From NCBI GenBank assembly GCA_964413055.1, contig CAYPRB010000005.1, forward strand, positions 62,001 through 126,000: a DNA stretch of 64,000 nucleotides. The letters run 5' to 3'. Shown in pieces: positions 40,721 through 50,194 of the stretch (positions are counted from its first letter, which is position 1; every line of letters starts with the position of its first letter). Under the pieces are notes generated by a model. That model saw only the letters and a list, made by a program, of their open reading frames with translations. It searched no databases and had not been told where the DNA came from. This stretch comes from UBA3102 sp964413055 (GTDB lineage: Bacteria > Bacillota > Desulfotomaculia > Desulfotomaculales > Pelotomaculaceae). Made by a program: the position numbers and the translations under genes.

Positions 40721-41866
40721 TTACAGTCGCTTGGCTTTGAAAATCAGCGCTGCGGTGCCGTAGCACGCGACGGCGATGCTCACGAGGGCCAGAAAGTAGC
40801 CCGACATGAAGTCCCAGCCCGGATTTTTGAAGGTTAGAAGATTGAACCCCTGGAAAAACCAGGTTTGGGGCAGTATCTTTACCGCGTGCCGGATGAGCGG
40901 CGGCATTGCTTCCAGCGGCCAGGTGTATCCGGACAGAATAAATGCCGGCAGGGCGATAACCATGCCGAACCTGGCTGCGTCCACCGCGTTGCGGGAGATG
41001 CCGGAAGCGAGGGTACCCACCCCGTGCAGTGCCACGGCAAAGGCCAGGGTGAACAACAGCAACGCGGCGAAACTGCAGTGCAGGGGGAAATCAAAAACCG
41101 CGTAGGCCAGGATATATACCGGCAGTACCGTCAACATAAAGAGCGCAATATGCGCCAGCGACTTGCTGCAAAACAATTTAAACCGGGAAATCCCGGCCGC
41201 CTTAACCTGCCGCCAGCTGTTCCGTCCGGTCTCCCCGATGATATTCGTGCAGGCCGCCAGGGTGCAGCACTGCTGCCACACGTTTAAGGCCAGCGCCACC
41301 ACCAGGAAGAAGGCATAGTTCAAGGTCGGGTTGAACCACGCTTCTTCGCGGAAAACTATGGCCTGGTAGGCGTTCCTGGCCTGGTCCGGCTGGACGCCGC
41401 GGGCCACCAGGGTTTTGATACCGGCCCGGGCGCCGGCCGCGCGCGTGATTTGCAGCAGGGCGCCGGTGGCGCCGGTGGCATAGGCCATGTTGCTCCCGTC
41501 CAAGATCATTTCCACGCGCGCCTGGCGGCCCGCAAGAACATCTCTGGCAAAATTTTCCGGTATGACCACGCCCGCCACAATTTTGTCCTGCTGGATCAGC
41601 TCTTCCAGTTGGTCGAAGCTGTCCGGGCGGGCGATGACATCCAGGTCTTCCGAATATTTTATTTGGGCGATCATCTCACGGCTGCTGCCGGTGCGGTCCA
41701 GGTCCACCACGGCCGTGGGGATATTTTTTAAAACCTCCCTGTTGTAAGTGGCGAAGAAAAGCAACATCCCCAGCAGGGGTCCGGCAATCAGGATCCAGCG
41801 CAGCCCCTTGTCGCGCCACAAATATAAAATTTCCCGGCGCATTATGGACAGGCACTGGGTAATCAT
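40721..41866 (-). CDS. ABC-2 type exporter permease
   Basis: The 381-residue protein resembles the neighbouring permease: an N-terminal helix, an extracytoplasmic domain starting TAVVDLDRTGSSREMIAQIK and C-terminal helices with ALPAFILSGYTWPLEAMPPL. Both share VVDLDR and SGYTWP motifs, so they are paralogues likely to pair. Its start (ATG 41866) overlaps the end of the ATPase gene by four bases, consistent with one transporter complex. Confidence 0.9.
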   Translation of the reverse strand: MITQCLSIMRREILYLWRDKGLRWILIAGPLLGMLLFFATYNREVLKNIPTAVVDLDRTGSSREMIAQIKYSEDLDVIARPDSFDQLEELIQQDKIVAGVVIPENFARDVLAGRQARVEMILDGSNMAYATGATGALLQITRAAGARAGIKTLVARGVQPDQARNAYQAIVFREEAWFNPTLNYAFFLVVALALNVWQQCCTLAACTNIIGETGRNSWRQVKAAGISRFKLFCSKSLAHIALFMLTVLPVYILAYAVFDFPLHCSFAALLLFTLAFAVALHGVGTLASGISRNAVDAARFGMVIALPAFILSGYTWPLEAMPPLIRHAVKILPQTWFFQGFNLLTFKNPGWDFMSGYFLALVSIAVACYGTAALIFKAKRL

Positions 41867-42609
41867 GTTTCTTCTTCACCGCTCTCCGGCAGCCGGTCAC
41901 AGCTCCAGGCGCAATTTTCCTCCCAGATGCGGCGCACTTTTTCCGGCGGGTAAACCGTCATCCGGCCGCCTTCCAGCCGGCCGACCCCGGTCATCCGGTC
42001 CAGGAGGGCGGGTTCGCCGGCCCCAAACCCCCAGACACAGGTTCCTCCGGCAGACAGAAATGCCGACAGTTCTTTCATGATGAGCTGCCGGGAATGCCGG
42101 TCAATATTATACGCCGGTTCATCAACGATTAAGAGCTTAGGTTCATTCAACAGGGCGCAGGCCAGGGCAAGGCATTGGTAAGCCCCGTCCTCCAGGGTGT
42201 CCACCGGTGTATTGAGAATTTGCTCCAGTTCCAGCCGCCGGGCCAGGCCGGGAATATTTTCCCGCGGCGCGTTTTTCAAAACCGCGATATAATCCAGGTT
42301 CTCACCGGCGTTCAAGTCCTGAAAAAGACTGCGTTCCTGGGTTACCAGGCCGGTGTATCTCTTGAAGGCTTCATTTTTACTGGCGTTGCAGCCAAAAACT
42401 TCGACGGTGCCGGAACTGAACCGGTCGATTCCGGCCAGGATGTGCAGCAGCGTGGATTTGCCGGAACCGCCGGCCCCGGAAACGCCGAAGCATTCCCCCC
42501 GGGCCACCGTGAAATTCAGGCCGTCCAGTACGGTCCTGGGCCCGATTTTTTGCACCAAATCCGTTACTTTGATAACTGTTGCCGTATCCGCCACTGTTAC
42601 TGACGTCAC
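41863..42609 (-). CDS. ABC exporter ATPase, degenerate motifs
   Basis: The 248-residue protein has a normal Walker A (GAGGSGKSTLLHILAG), Q-loop (VTQERSLF) and Walker B (LLIVDEP). Other motifs are altered: the LSGGQ-type signature reads LEDGAYQCLALACALL, the D-loop reads YNID, and the switch histidine is absent (GGTCVWGFGAGEP). GTG 42609 is preferred; the ATG at 42636 would translate the GGAGGAGG Shine-Dalgarno as HRRRR. Linkage to two permeases and HlyD supports a transport role; catalysis may be slow or partner-dependent. Confidence 0.85.
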   Translation of the reverse strand: MTSVTVADTATVIKVTDLVQKIGPRTVLDGLNFTVARGECFGVSGAGGSGKSTLLHILAGIDRFSSGTVEVFGCNASKNEAFKRYTGLVTQERSLFQDLNAGENLDYIAVLKNAPRENIPGLARRLELEQILNTPVDTLEDGAYQCLALACALLNEPKLLIVDEPAYNIDRHSRQLIMKELSAFLSAGGTCVWGFGAGEPALLDRMTGVGRLEGGRMTVYPPEKVRRIWEENCAWSCDRLPESGEEET

Positions 42610-42643
42610 AGAATTGTTCCGCCTCCTCCGGTGCATTATTACG

Positions 42644-43705
42644 TTATTCCCGGATTGTTACCCGGGCGGTCATGCCGGTCTTGAGCGTCCGGTCATCGTT
42701 CGGCAGGTCGATCTTTACTTCAAAACTGCGGAGGTCGTGCTCGTGCTGTTCGTTTACGGCCTTGCGCACGGCAAATTCCCCGGCGTCATTAATCCAGACC
42801 ACCCGGCCCGGGAAAACCCGGCCGGGGTAGGCGTCCACCCTTACTTCGGCTTCCTGGCCGAGCTTGACCCGGCCGATTTTCTTCTCGCTGATGAACACCT
42901 TGACGAAAGTATTTTCGACGTCGGTAATTTCAAATACGGGAGTGCCGGCGTTGACCATTTCTCCCTCCTCCAGCAATTGTTGGGTGATGATGCCGGAAGC
43001 GGGAGCTTGCAGGCAGGCGTGCTCCAGATAAACCCGGGCTTCCTGCAGGGCTCCGGCCGCCTGTGCGGCCTGGCCGGCCGCCGCGTTGCACCGCGCCTGG
43101 GCCACCTGTACTTCCAGGCGGGCCGAGACGGCCTGTTCCAGGGCGCCCTGGGCTTCCCGCAGCTTATTCCGGGCCAGGGCGTAATTATTTCCGGCGTCGT
43201 CGTAGTCCTTTTGCGCGGCGGCCCCGCTTTCATACAGGGCGGAGACCCGTTCGAACAAGAGCCCGGCGTCCTTCACCCCCACTTCGGCCTGGGCCACCTT
43301 GGCGCGGGCCTGGGCCACGGCGGCCTCAACCTGCTGTGCAGTCAGCGTCATTGCCTCTCCGGCTTGCCTCTCGTTGGCCCTGGCCGCGGCCAGGGCGCCC
43401 CGGGCCTGGACCAGTTTGGCCTCCAGTTCCCGGGTTTCCAGGCGGGCGAGTTCCTGCCCCGCCGTCACTTTGCTGCCTTCAACCGCTTTTAGGGTCTGGA
43501 TTTTACCCGGTATTTTGAAGGCGGCCATAATGTTTTTGGCCTCGACGGTGCCCGTGGCGGTGAGGCGGTTCTGCCCGGCGCTTACCGCCGACCGGGACAG
43601 GTGCTGGGCGGCAATCAAACCAACCACCAGGCAGGCAATGCCGCAAAAAAACAGGCCGGCCGCTCTTTTCCGGGTCTCTATTTTTTTAAAGATTTCCCGC
43701 GACAC
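42644..43705 (-). CDS. HlyD-family membrane fusion protein
   Basis: This periplasmic-adaptor-type protein has an N-terminal membrane helix (about residues 15-35), a lipoyl/barrel-sandwich half (AAFKIPGKIQTLKAVEGSKV), a long alanine/glutamine-rich coiled coil (about residues 85-215) and the second half with TPVFEITDVENTFVKVFI. GTG 43705 has AAGGGGG 9 bases upstream; a longer frame reaching 43762 overlaps tetR. Adaptors of this type pair with ABC exporters in Gram-positives too. It is 353 residues. Confidence 0.88.
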   Translation of the reverse strand: MSREIFKKIETRKRAAGLFFCGIACLVVGLIAAQHLSRSAVSAGQNRLTATGTVEAKNIMAAFKIPGKIQTLKAVEGSKVTAGQELARLETRELEAKLVQARGALAAARANERQAGEAMTLTAQQVEAAVAQARAKVAQAEVGVKDAGLLFERVSALYESGAAAQKDYDDAGNNYALARNKLREAQGALEQAVSARLEVQVAQARCNAAAGQAAQAAGALQEARVYLEHACLQAPASGIITQQLLEEGEMVNAGTPVFEITDVENTFVKVFISEKKIGRVKLGQEAEVRVDAYPGRVFPGRVVWINDAGEFAVRKAVNEQHEHDLRSFEVKIDLPNDDRTLKTGMTARVTIRE

Positions 43706-44330
43706 AACAGCAGTCCCCCTTTTCCTTGGCGGGTAAAATACCCCTGGTAAATATTTCTTCAACGGCCGATTTTACCGCGGCGCGAGCAATCGGCCGCGTG
43801 AAAGCCAGGTAGTGAAAAGCCGCAATGGTAATCATGCCGAATAACGAAGAAGTTGCCAGTTCCGGGTTCACGGAGCGGAAAGACCCGTCTTTAATCCCTG
43901 CCGTGATTGCTTCCCGCACTACCGCCAGACATTCAGCAAGCATGCCGGCGAGGATTTTCCGCCGCAGTTCGGACCCGGTAAGCTCCTTCAAAAAAAGAAA
44001 GACCAGGTCTTGTTCCTTCTCGTAAAAATCAAGATGGCTGTCCACGAGGTTCCTGATTTTATCGTGGGGACTGTCTGCGGCGGCCGCCGCGTCCCGGAGC
44101 TGTTTGCCGAAAATATTGATGCCTTCCTGGATTACGGCAAAATACAGGTCCTCTTTATTTTTAAAATGGTAGTAAATAGTGCCTTTGGCCACCCCTACGG
44201 CCTGGGCGATCTCGTCCACGGTAGTCCCGTGATATCCCTTGCGGGCAAAAATGCCGGCAGCGGTTTTAAACGTGGGCTGCCTGCCGTCCTTTCCCGCTTT
44301 GAATACCCCGCTGAAGGGCGCATCAGTCAT
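43686..44330 (-). CDS. TetR-family repressor
   Basis: The 214-residue protein has a TetR-type N-terminal helix-turn-helix (GIFARKGYHGTTVDEIAQAVGVAKGTIYYHFKNKEDLY, recognisable from GTIYYHFKNKEDLY) and a helical ligand-binding domain. It is the first gene of the exporter operon and overlaps the HlyD gene by 20 bases. A 6-bp palindromic operator lies just upstream, so it most likely represses its own operon until an export substrate binds. Confidence 0.92.
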   Translation of the reverse strand: MTDAPFSGVFKAGKDGRQPTFKTAAGIFARKGYHGTTVDEIAQAVGVAKGTIYYHFKNKEDLYFAVIQEGINIFGKQLRDAAAAADSPHDKIRNLVDSHLDFYEKEQDLVFLFLKELTGSELRRKILAGMLAECLAVVREAITAGIKDGSFRSVNPELATSSLFGMITIAAFHYLAFTRPIARAAVKSAVEEIFTRGILPAKEKGDCCCVAGNL

Positions 44331-44352
44331 ACTTTTTCCTCCCGCTTTTTGT

Positions 44353-44366
44353 ACTGACCAGTCAGT
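44353..44366 (-). promoter_or_regulatory. Putative TetR operator
   Basis: ACTGACCAGTCAGT is a perfect palindrome of six-base arms with a two-base centre, 23 bases before tetR. The sequence resembles operators of TetR exporters regulators of the ACTGAC/GTCAGT type. Confidence 0.7.
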
Positions 44367-44517
44367 TTATAAGATAAGTTCAGCATAGTATGTTTTCCAT
44401 AATTAGTCAACACCCGGATATGGCTAAAACAGTCATTGGGGACAAAAAACAATCAATGGGGGCGATTTTAATGCAATAACCTGGATAATACATTTTTTAA
44501 ACCGGTTTTTTCTTCCT

Positions 44518-44548
44518 GAGTATTTATTCCGTGTCCCTGCATATACAT
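44518..44548 (+). promoter_or_regulatory. Possible SigE promoter of spoIIID
   Basis: GAGTATT (44518-44524) and CATATACAT (44540-44548) are separated by 15 bases and resemble the SigE -35 (KMATATT) and -10 (CATACAnT) elements. spoIIID is SigE-dependent in Bacillus. The match is partial. Confidence 0.4.
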
Positions 44549-44603
44549 ATCTAGAAGGTATTGGGGTTAAACAATTACCAACGTCCGGACGGGAGGCAGG
44601 GTA

Positions 44604-44855
44604 ATGCAGGAATACATTCAAAAACGGGTACTTGATATCTGCGCCTATATCCTGGAAACCAAGGCCACGGTCAGGCATACCGCGCAGATCTTTCAAGTCA
44701 GCAAGAGCACGGTACACAAGGACATGACCGAGCGATTGCCCTCTCTCAACAAACAACTGGCAAGCAGGATCAAGTCAATCCTCGAATATAATAAGGCGGA
44801 ACGCCACCTGCGGGGCGGGGAAGCCACCAGAAGAAAATATAAAGATTTAGCCTAA
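44604..44855 (+). CDS. spoIIID: Sporulation regulator SpoIIID
   Basis: SpoIIID is a mother-cell DNA-binding protein that switches gene expression between SigE and SigK stages. The 83-residue product has the helix-turn-helix HTAQIFQVSKSTVHKDMTER and a basic C-terminal helix (ERHLRGGEATRRKYK). The length and the position before mbl match Bacillus and Clostridia. ATG 44604 has GGGAGGCAGGG upstream. Confidence 0.95.
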   Translation: MQEYIQKRVLDICAYILETKATVRHTAQIFQVSKSTVHKDMTERLPSLNKQLASRIKSILEYNKAERHLRGGEATRRKYKDLA

Positions 44856-44866
44856 AACGCCATCTG

Positions 44867-44896
44867 TTGACAGGATTTTGATGAAGAAGGTAGAAT
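44867..44896 (+). promoter_or_regulatory. SigA-type promoter of mbl
   Basis: TTGACA (44867-44872) and TAGAAT (44891-44896) are 18 bases apart, about 120 bases before mbl. Confidence 0.65.
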
Positions 44897-45016
44897 GTTA
44901 GCATTACTTGGATTAAATCGGGACATCCCCCCGGGGAGTAGAGCTTTGATTTTCGACAGACAAGGACAGGGACAAGGCCCTTTGATTTTTTTGAGTGGGA
45001 AAGGGGACGAGCTTTT

Positions 45017-46048
45017 ATGTTCGGCGGAAGCGATATCGGGGTAGATCTGGGTACTGCGAACGTGCTGGTTTTTGTGAAAGGTAAGGGGATCGTGCTGCAG
45101 GAACCTTCCGTAGTGGCCACGGAAAAAGAAAGCGGCAAAGTGATCGCGATGGGTTCCGAGGCGCGCCGGATGCTGGGCCGGACTCCGGGAAATATTATCG
45201 CCACCCGTCCGCTGCGGGGAGGGGTGATTGCTGATTACGACATGACGGAAAAGATGCTGCGTTATTTCTTGAGGAAGGTCGACGGAGGCCGGAGATTCCT
45301 TTTTCGCCCCCGGGTGATAGTATGTATCCCTTCGGGCGTTACCGGCGTGGAAGAGCGCGCGGTGCGGCAGGCGGCCATCCAGGCCGGGGCCCGGGAGGCC
45401 CACCTGATTGAAGAGCCTCTGGCCGCGGCTCTGGGTGCCGGACTGGACATTTCCCAGCCCGACGGTTCCATGGTCGTGGATATCGGCGGCGGTACTTCCG
45501 ACATTGCCGTTCTGTCGCTGGGGGGGATTGTGTGCAGCAGTTCCCTGCGGGTCGGCGGGGATAAAATTGACGAGGCCATTGTCAAGTATATCCGCAAAGA
45601 ATATAACCTGGCGGTGGGGGACCGCACCGGGGAAGAGCTGAAGCTGGAGATCGGTACCGCCCACCCGCCGGGAGCCGCATCAAAGGTGCTGGATATCCGC
45701 GGCCGGGACATGGTTTCCGGGCTGCCCCGGGCGGTTAGCGTCACCAGTCTCCAGGTGCACGCCGCCATCAAGGAAATCCTGGATATTATCGTGGGGGGAA
45801 TAAAGGAAGTGCTGGAAGTCACTTCGCCCGAGCTTGCCGCGGATATAGTAGATAAAGGAATTATCATGACCGGCGGCGGCGCGCTGCTGGAGGGTATTGA
45901 CCGGTTGGTCAGCGAGGAAACCGGCCTGCCCGTTTACGTGGCGGAAGCCCCTCTTTCCTGCGTGGCCGAGGGTACCGGCCGTGCTTTGTCCAATATGAGC
46001 GTGATCAGTGCGGCCAGCAAGGGTAAAGGTTTCAGGAAGATCATTTAG
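45017..46048 (+). CDS. mbl: MreB-family cytoskeletal protein Mbl
   Basis: Mbl forms membrane-associated actin-like filaments that guide lateral wall synthesis. The 343-residue protein begins FGGSDIGVDLGTANVLVFVK and carries the phosphate-binding regions (VVDIGGGTSDIAVLSLGG and GGGALLEGIDRL). Direct linkage to spoIIID favours Mbl over MreB, which is usually followed by mreCD. ATG 45017 follows AAAGGGGACG. Confidence 0.93.
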   Translation: MFGGSDIGVDLGTANVLVFVKGKGIVLQEPSVVATEKESGKVIAMGSEARRMLGRTPGNIIATRPLRGGVIADYDMTEKMLRYFLRKVDGGRRFLFRPRVIVCIPSGVTGVEERAVRQAAIQAGAREAHLIEEPLAAALGAGLDISQPDGSMVVDIGGGTSDIAVLSLGGIVCSSSLRVGGDKIDEAIVKYIRKEYNLAVGDRTGEELKLEIGTAHPPGAASKVLDIRGRDMVSGLPRAVSVTSLQVHAAIKEILDIIVGGIKEVLEVTSPELAADIVDKGIIMTGGGALLEGIDRLVSEETGLPVYVAEAPLSCVAEGTGRALSNMSVISAASKGKGFRKII

Positions 46049-46090
46049 GGCGCTATCGGATTTGAAGTAATTAATCAAGTATTTATTAAG

Positions 46091-46115
46091 CAGGCCGGGC
46101 GGATTGCCCGGCCTG
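46091..46115 (+). terminator. Hairpin after mbl
   Basis: CAGGCCGGGC pairs with GCCCGGCCTG around a GGATT loop. There is no T-run, so it may end transcription with Rho or merely stabilise the 3' end. The remaining bases to 46332 are AT-rich and hold no gene. Confidence 0.55.
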
Positions 46116-46332
46116 CGGCTTGAAAATCAGGGTTGAACCCGGTTGGAAAACAATTAATTAACTCAATAAACTATTTTTACAGGTAAAAAGGAAAATCACC
46201 AGAAGTTGTCGAAAAGGATAATAGTTGTAAATCATCCCGGCTAATTGACCGGCCGGTACCAAGCAGTGCCGGTATAACTTAAGGTTCAATATAATCTGCA
46301 GCCTGCAGCAGTCTGGCGGAGGTATTGTGTTT

Positions 46333-49300
46333 ATGCAGTTTTTGGGGTTCAGCAAAATAAAATCCCGTTACTTTAATTTTAATGCGCCGCGTGCGGCGGC
46401 CCGTTTCATTACGGTGTGCCTGATACTCCCGGCGGTATTATTTTTGTCCCCCCTGGCGGCCGGCGACCGGGCGGACCCGCCCGCCGGCCGTTCCCAACCG
46501 GTGTCGTTCCTTAACGACCGCGCCGCGGAGATCACCGGCGCCGCCGCGGTAAACGTGCCCGGCTTTGCCGTGCCGGCAGGGCTTACCGGGAAAGGCCGCA
46601 TCGCGGCCATCGCCGACAGCGGCCTGGACGCCGGGCAGACCGGCGACATCCACCCCGATCTCCGGGATATTCCCGGCCGGATGCCCAAGGTGGTAATGCT
46701 CAAGTCCTGGGCCGGGCGGGAAGTGCCGGACGATCCGGACGGCCACGGCACCCACATGGCGGCCACCGTTGCCGGCACGGGCGCCGCTTCGGACGGCAAG
46801 TTCCGGGGGGTGGCGCCGGAGGCAAGCATATATTTTCAGGCTATTTTAAACGCTGCCGGTAAACCCGAACCCCCGGCGGACCTGGCCGGCCTGTTTCGCC
46901 CGGCTTACGCCGCCGGCGCCCGCGTCCACGTGGACGGTTGGGGCGGGGCCCCGAACGCCTACCGGGAGTCGTCCGCCCAGGTGGACGCCTTCGTGCGCGC
47001 GCATCCCGATTTACTGGTGGTATTCGGCGCCGGCAACGGCGGGCCGGCTGCCGGCACGCTTACCGCCGAGGCCAACAGCAAGAACGCTTTGGTTGCCGGC
47101 GCTTCCGTGCTGCCACGTCCGGCCCTGGTGTCCGGCACGGGGGGCACCGCTTCCGGCGCGGAGTTTTCTTCCCGCGGGCCGGCCGGAGACGGGCGGATTA
47201 AACCGGAACTGCTGGCCCCGGCCTCGGCGGTGATTTCCGCTTGCTCCAGCCTGGTGGAGGGTAACCTGCCGGGCTTCCCGCGGTACACACGCCTGCAGGG
47301 CACCAGCATGGCCGCCGCCGTTACCGGCGGCGCGGCGCTCCTGCTGCAGGAGTATTTGGAAGTACATATGAATCTTTCCGGCCCCTCCGCCGCCCTGGTC
47401 AAGGCCGCGCTGGTCAACGGCGCGCGCCCGTCCGCGGGCGGGCTTGCGGAGTGCGGTTTCGGTGTGCTCGACCTGGCCGGGACGGTGCTGGCGCTGAAAG
47501 ACGGCGCTTTTCACCCGGTAGACGCCTGGAGCGGGGTGGTGGCGGGGGAAAGCGCATCCTATACCTTCCGGGTGGACGACCCCGGGAACCCTTTTAAAGC
47601 CACCCTGGCCTGGACCGACCCGCCGGCGGAGCCGGGCAGCGGGCATACGTTGGTCAATAACCTGGACCTGACGGTCCAAACGCCCGACGGCCGGCTTTAC
47701 CACGGCAACCATTTTCTCGGGACAAACGCCCCGGACGGGACAAATAATGTGGAGCAGGTCTACCTGCCGGCGCCGGTGCCCGGGGAGTACACCGTGCGGG
47801 TAACGGGAACCGGCGTGCGCCGCGGCACGGTGTCCGGCAGCGCCGTGCCGGCACAGGATTACGCCCTGGTTTACGGGCAGGCCCCGGTAGCAGACATGGT
47901 AGCGGAGACGGACGGGCAGGAAATAAAAACGGTAAACGGTAAGATTATCGATCCGGAAAACATTCCCGTGGTCAACCTGCTCAACGACAGCATCGCCGCG
48001 GCGGACGCCGCGCACATCTTTCCGGGCGCCGCCTGCTACCGGACGCCGCGGGGCGCCTACCTGGCCGCCGGACTGTGGCGCGCTAGCGGAATAAAGGTTT
48101 TCCGGGCAGAGGATGAGATGATATTTACGGAGCTCCACCCGGGCGACCGGCTGGGCGGTTACAGCCTGGCGGAAGACGCCGGTGCGGTGCTGTTAGACCA
48201 GTCCCCCGTGTTACCGGCAGAATTGCCGCCGGGGTTCGAAGTTGCCGCGGTAGTTAACCCGCTGGACCAGGAAATTCGAAGCGTCCGGGCGGCTTTTACC
48301 GAACGGGAAGGCGTGGTGTCGGCGGTAAGGAATGAGGACGGGCAGACGGAAATTATCCTGGAAGGCGGCGGCGGAACTTACCGTATCGCGGATGACGCGG
48401 TTTATTCGTACGAAGACAGTTACGTGGGCGTGGATACCGCCGATATGCCCTTCGGTACCGGCGCCCTGGAAGAGCTGGAAGAAATTTTGCCCGGCATGCC
48501 GGTGTGCCTCCGCCTGTCCCCTTCCGGCGGCGAGGTGCAGTACCTGGCGGTAAAAAGGCTGGTTGCCCTCGGCAAGGTGCGGGAAGTCGCACCCGCGTCC
48601 GGGAAAATAAAGCTGGAAAACGGCGCCGCCATCCGGCTGCTTACCGGGGCGCCGGTAAAGCTGGACGGTGTGGATGCCCGCCTCGAGGCGCTGCAACCGG
48701 GCGACCACGTTTCGGCGGTACTCCTGCCGGACACCGGCGAGGCCATCGGGCTGGTGGCTTACAGCAGCCTGGTGTACGGGAAGACGATTGATTTGGTTAA
48801 TCAAGCGCGGGCGTTGTACCTGCTGGACGACGAGCGGCGGTACCGTTCCTTCCACCTGCCCCGGGACGCGGTAATTTACCGCTGGGGCATGAAGGCGGTT
48901 GAGGAAGCAGTCGCCCCCGGGCTCTGGACGAGATTGATCACCGGTCCGGCCGGTATTGAGGTGCGGCGGATGGACCTGGCGGACACTTTGTTTGACAGTG
49001 ACGTGGTGGCGGGCTACGAGGAGGAAACCGGGGTGCTTATCACCACGGCGGGAGAAAGCTACCGTATTTCCGGTGCCACGCGCATTTACAAGGACGGGTT
49101 CCCGGTGACGCCGGAAGCGTTGCGTCCCGGAGAGCAGATTATGGTGGAGTACGCGGCGGCTCCCCCGCCTACCGGAAACGTGCTCCTGACCGGCGAAGCC
49201 CGCTCTTCCGGCCCGATGCCGTTTTTGACGGCTTCCGCCGTGCCCCTGCAGGACCGGCTGGTGGTGACCGGCAGGACCGGCGCGGGTAATGAGGTGGAAG

Positions 49301-50032
49301 TTTATCTGTGGACGGGGGACCGTTCCCGGCAGGCCGTGCCCGTGGACGCGTCCGGAAGGTTTGTTTATGCGTTGGCGCGGGAAACCGGGTTGGAGGAAGG
49401 CCGGAAGCTTGTCGTGGTGGCCTTTGACCGCCGCAGCGGGAGCGTTGCGGGCCGGGAAATGACCCCGGGCGGAAGCAGCGGGTACCGGGGCGGGGTCAGT
49501 ACCGCCGCGCTGGAGGCCGTTTCCGTGGCGGCCCGGGAAGCGGATTCCCTGACGGGCCGGGCGGGCTATTTGCGGGAAGCGCCGCTGACGCGCGCCGGGG
49601 CGGTGGCCGCGCTGGCGCGGCTGCTGAGCTGGCCGCAAACCAGCGCGTGGACCGTACCGTTCACCGATGTGGAAACAATACCGGCGTCCCTGCACCCCGC
49701 CCTGGCCGAAGCCGCCGCGCGTGAAATTGTTAAAGGCTATCCCGGCGGCGAATTCTTACCGGCGGCCGCCGTCAGCCGCACCGAGATAGCGGTTATGCTG
49801 GCCCGGGTCCTGCACGACCTCGGCGTGAACTATGAAGCGTCGACGCTGCCTTACGCGGATGCCGGGGCAATACCGGGCTGGGCCGCACCGGCCGTTGCCG
49901 AAACCACTGCCGCCGGACTCTTCCACGGCCGGCCCGGCGATGCTTTTGACCCGTACGCCCCGGTCACGGTGGAGGAGGCGGCCCAGCTCCTGGACCGCCT
50001 CCTCGCCGCCTGCGCGCGTGAGGTTGGCGCCT
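46333..50032 (+). CDS. Subtilisin-like protease with SLH domains, cut by gap
   Basis: This is a very large secreted serine protease of family S8. After a signal peptide (about residues 25-45) the catalytic residues are in IADSGLDAG (Asp near 95), HGTHMAATVAG (His near 140), GAGNGGP (oxyanion Asn) and GTSMAAAV (Ser near 325). A jelly-roll pro-domain-like region (WTDPPAEPGSGHTLVNNLDL) follows, then about 600 residues of unassigned repeats, and S-layer homology domains near the C-terminus (PFTDVETIP... and LPYADAGAIPGW...). The sequence runs into a 100-N gap at 50033, so the end is unknown. ATG 46333 or GTG 46327 may be the start. It probably sits in the S-layer. Confidence 0.85.
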
Positions 50033-50132
50033 NNNNNNNNNNNNNNNNNNNNNNNNNNNNNNNNNNNNNNNNNNNNNNNNNNNNNNNNNNNNNNNNNNNN
50101 NNNNNNNNNNNNNNNNNNNNNNNNNNNNNNNN
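50033..50132. other. Assembly gap of 100 N
   Basis: Exactly 100 unknown bases join two contigs. The size is a placeholder. It removes the C-terminus of the protease-SLH gene and whatever lies between it and 50133. Confidence 0.98.
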
Positions 50133-50166
50133 AAAATCAAAAGGCCGGGCTTTTTACGCCCGGCCT
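50133..50166 (-). terminator. Terminator of the sigma/anti-sigma operon
   Basis: On the minus strand AGGCCGGGC (50166-50158) pairs with GCCCGGCCT (50150-50142) and is followed by a T-rich stretch. It lies just after the stop of the anti-sigma gene. Confidence 0.75.
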
Positions 50167-50194
50167 GTCAAGTTAATGCCGTTATCTTCTTCCT

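Noticed and set aside
40519..40740. A 73-codon frame in the foldback element
   Set aside because: It is explained by the inverted repeat structure and runs into the permease gene in the opposite sense.
42353..43492. A 379-codon plus-strand frame
   Set aside because: It runs antisense across the ATPase and HlyD genes, crosses their junction and has no domain.
48211..49695. A 494-codon minus-strand frame, and another at 47011-48138
   Set aside because: Both are antisense to the protease-SLH gene and have Arg/Gly/Pro-rich composition typical of shadow frames.
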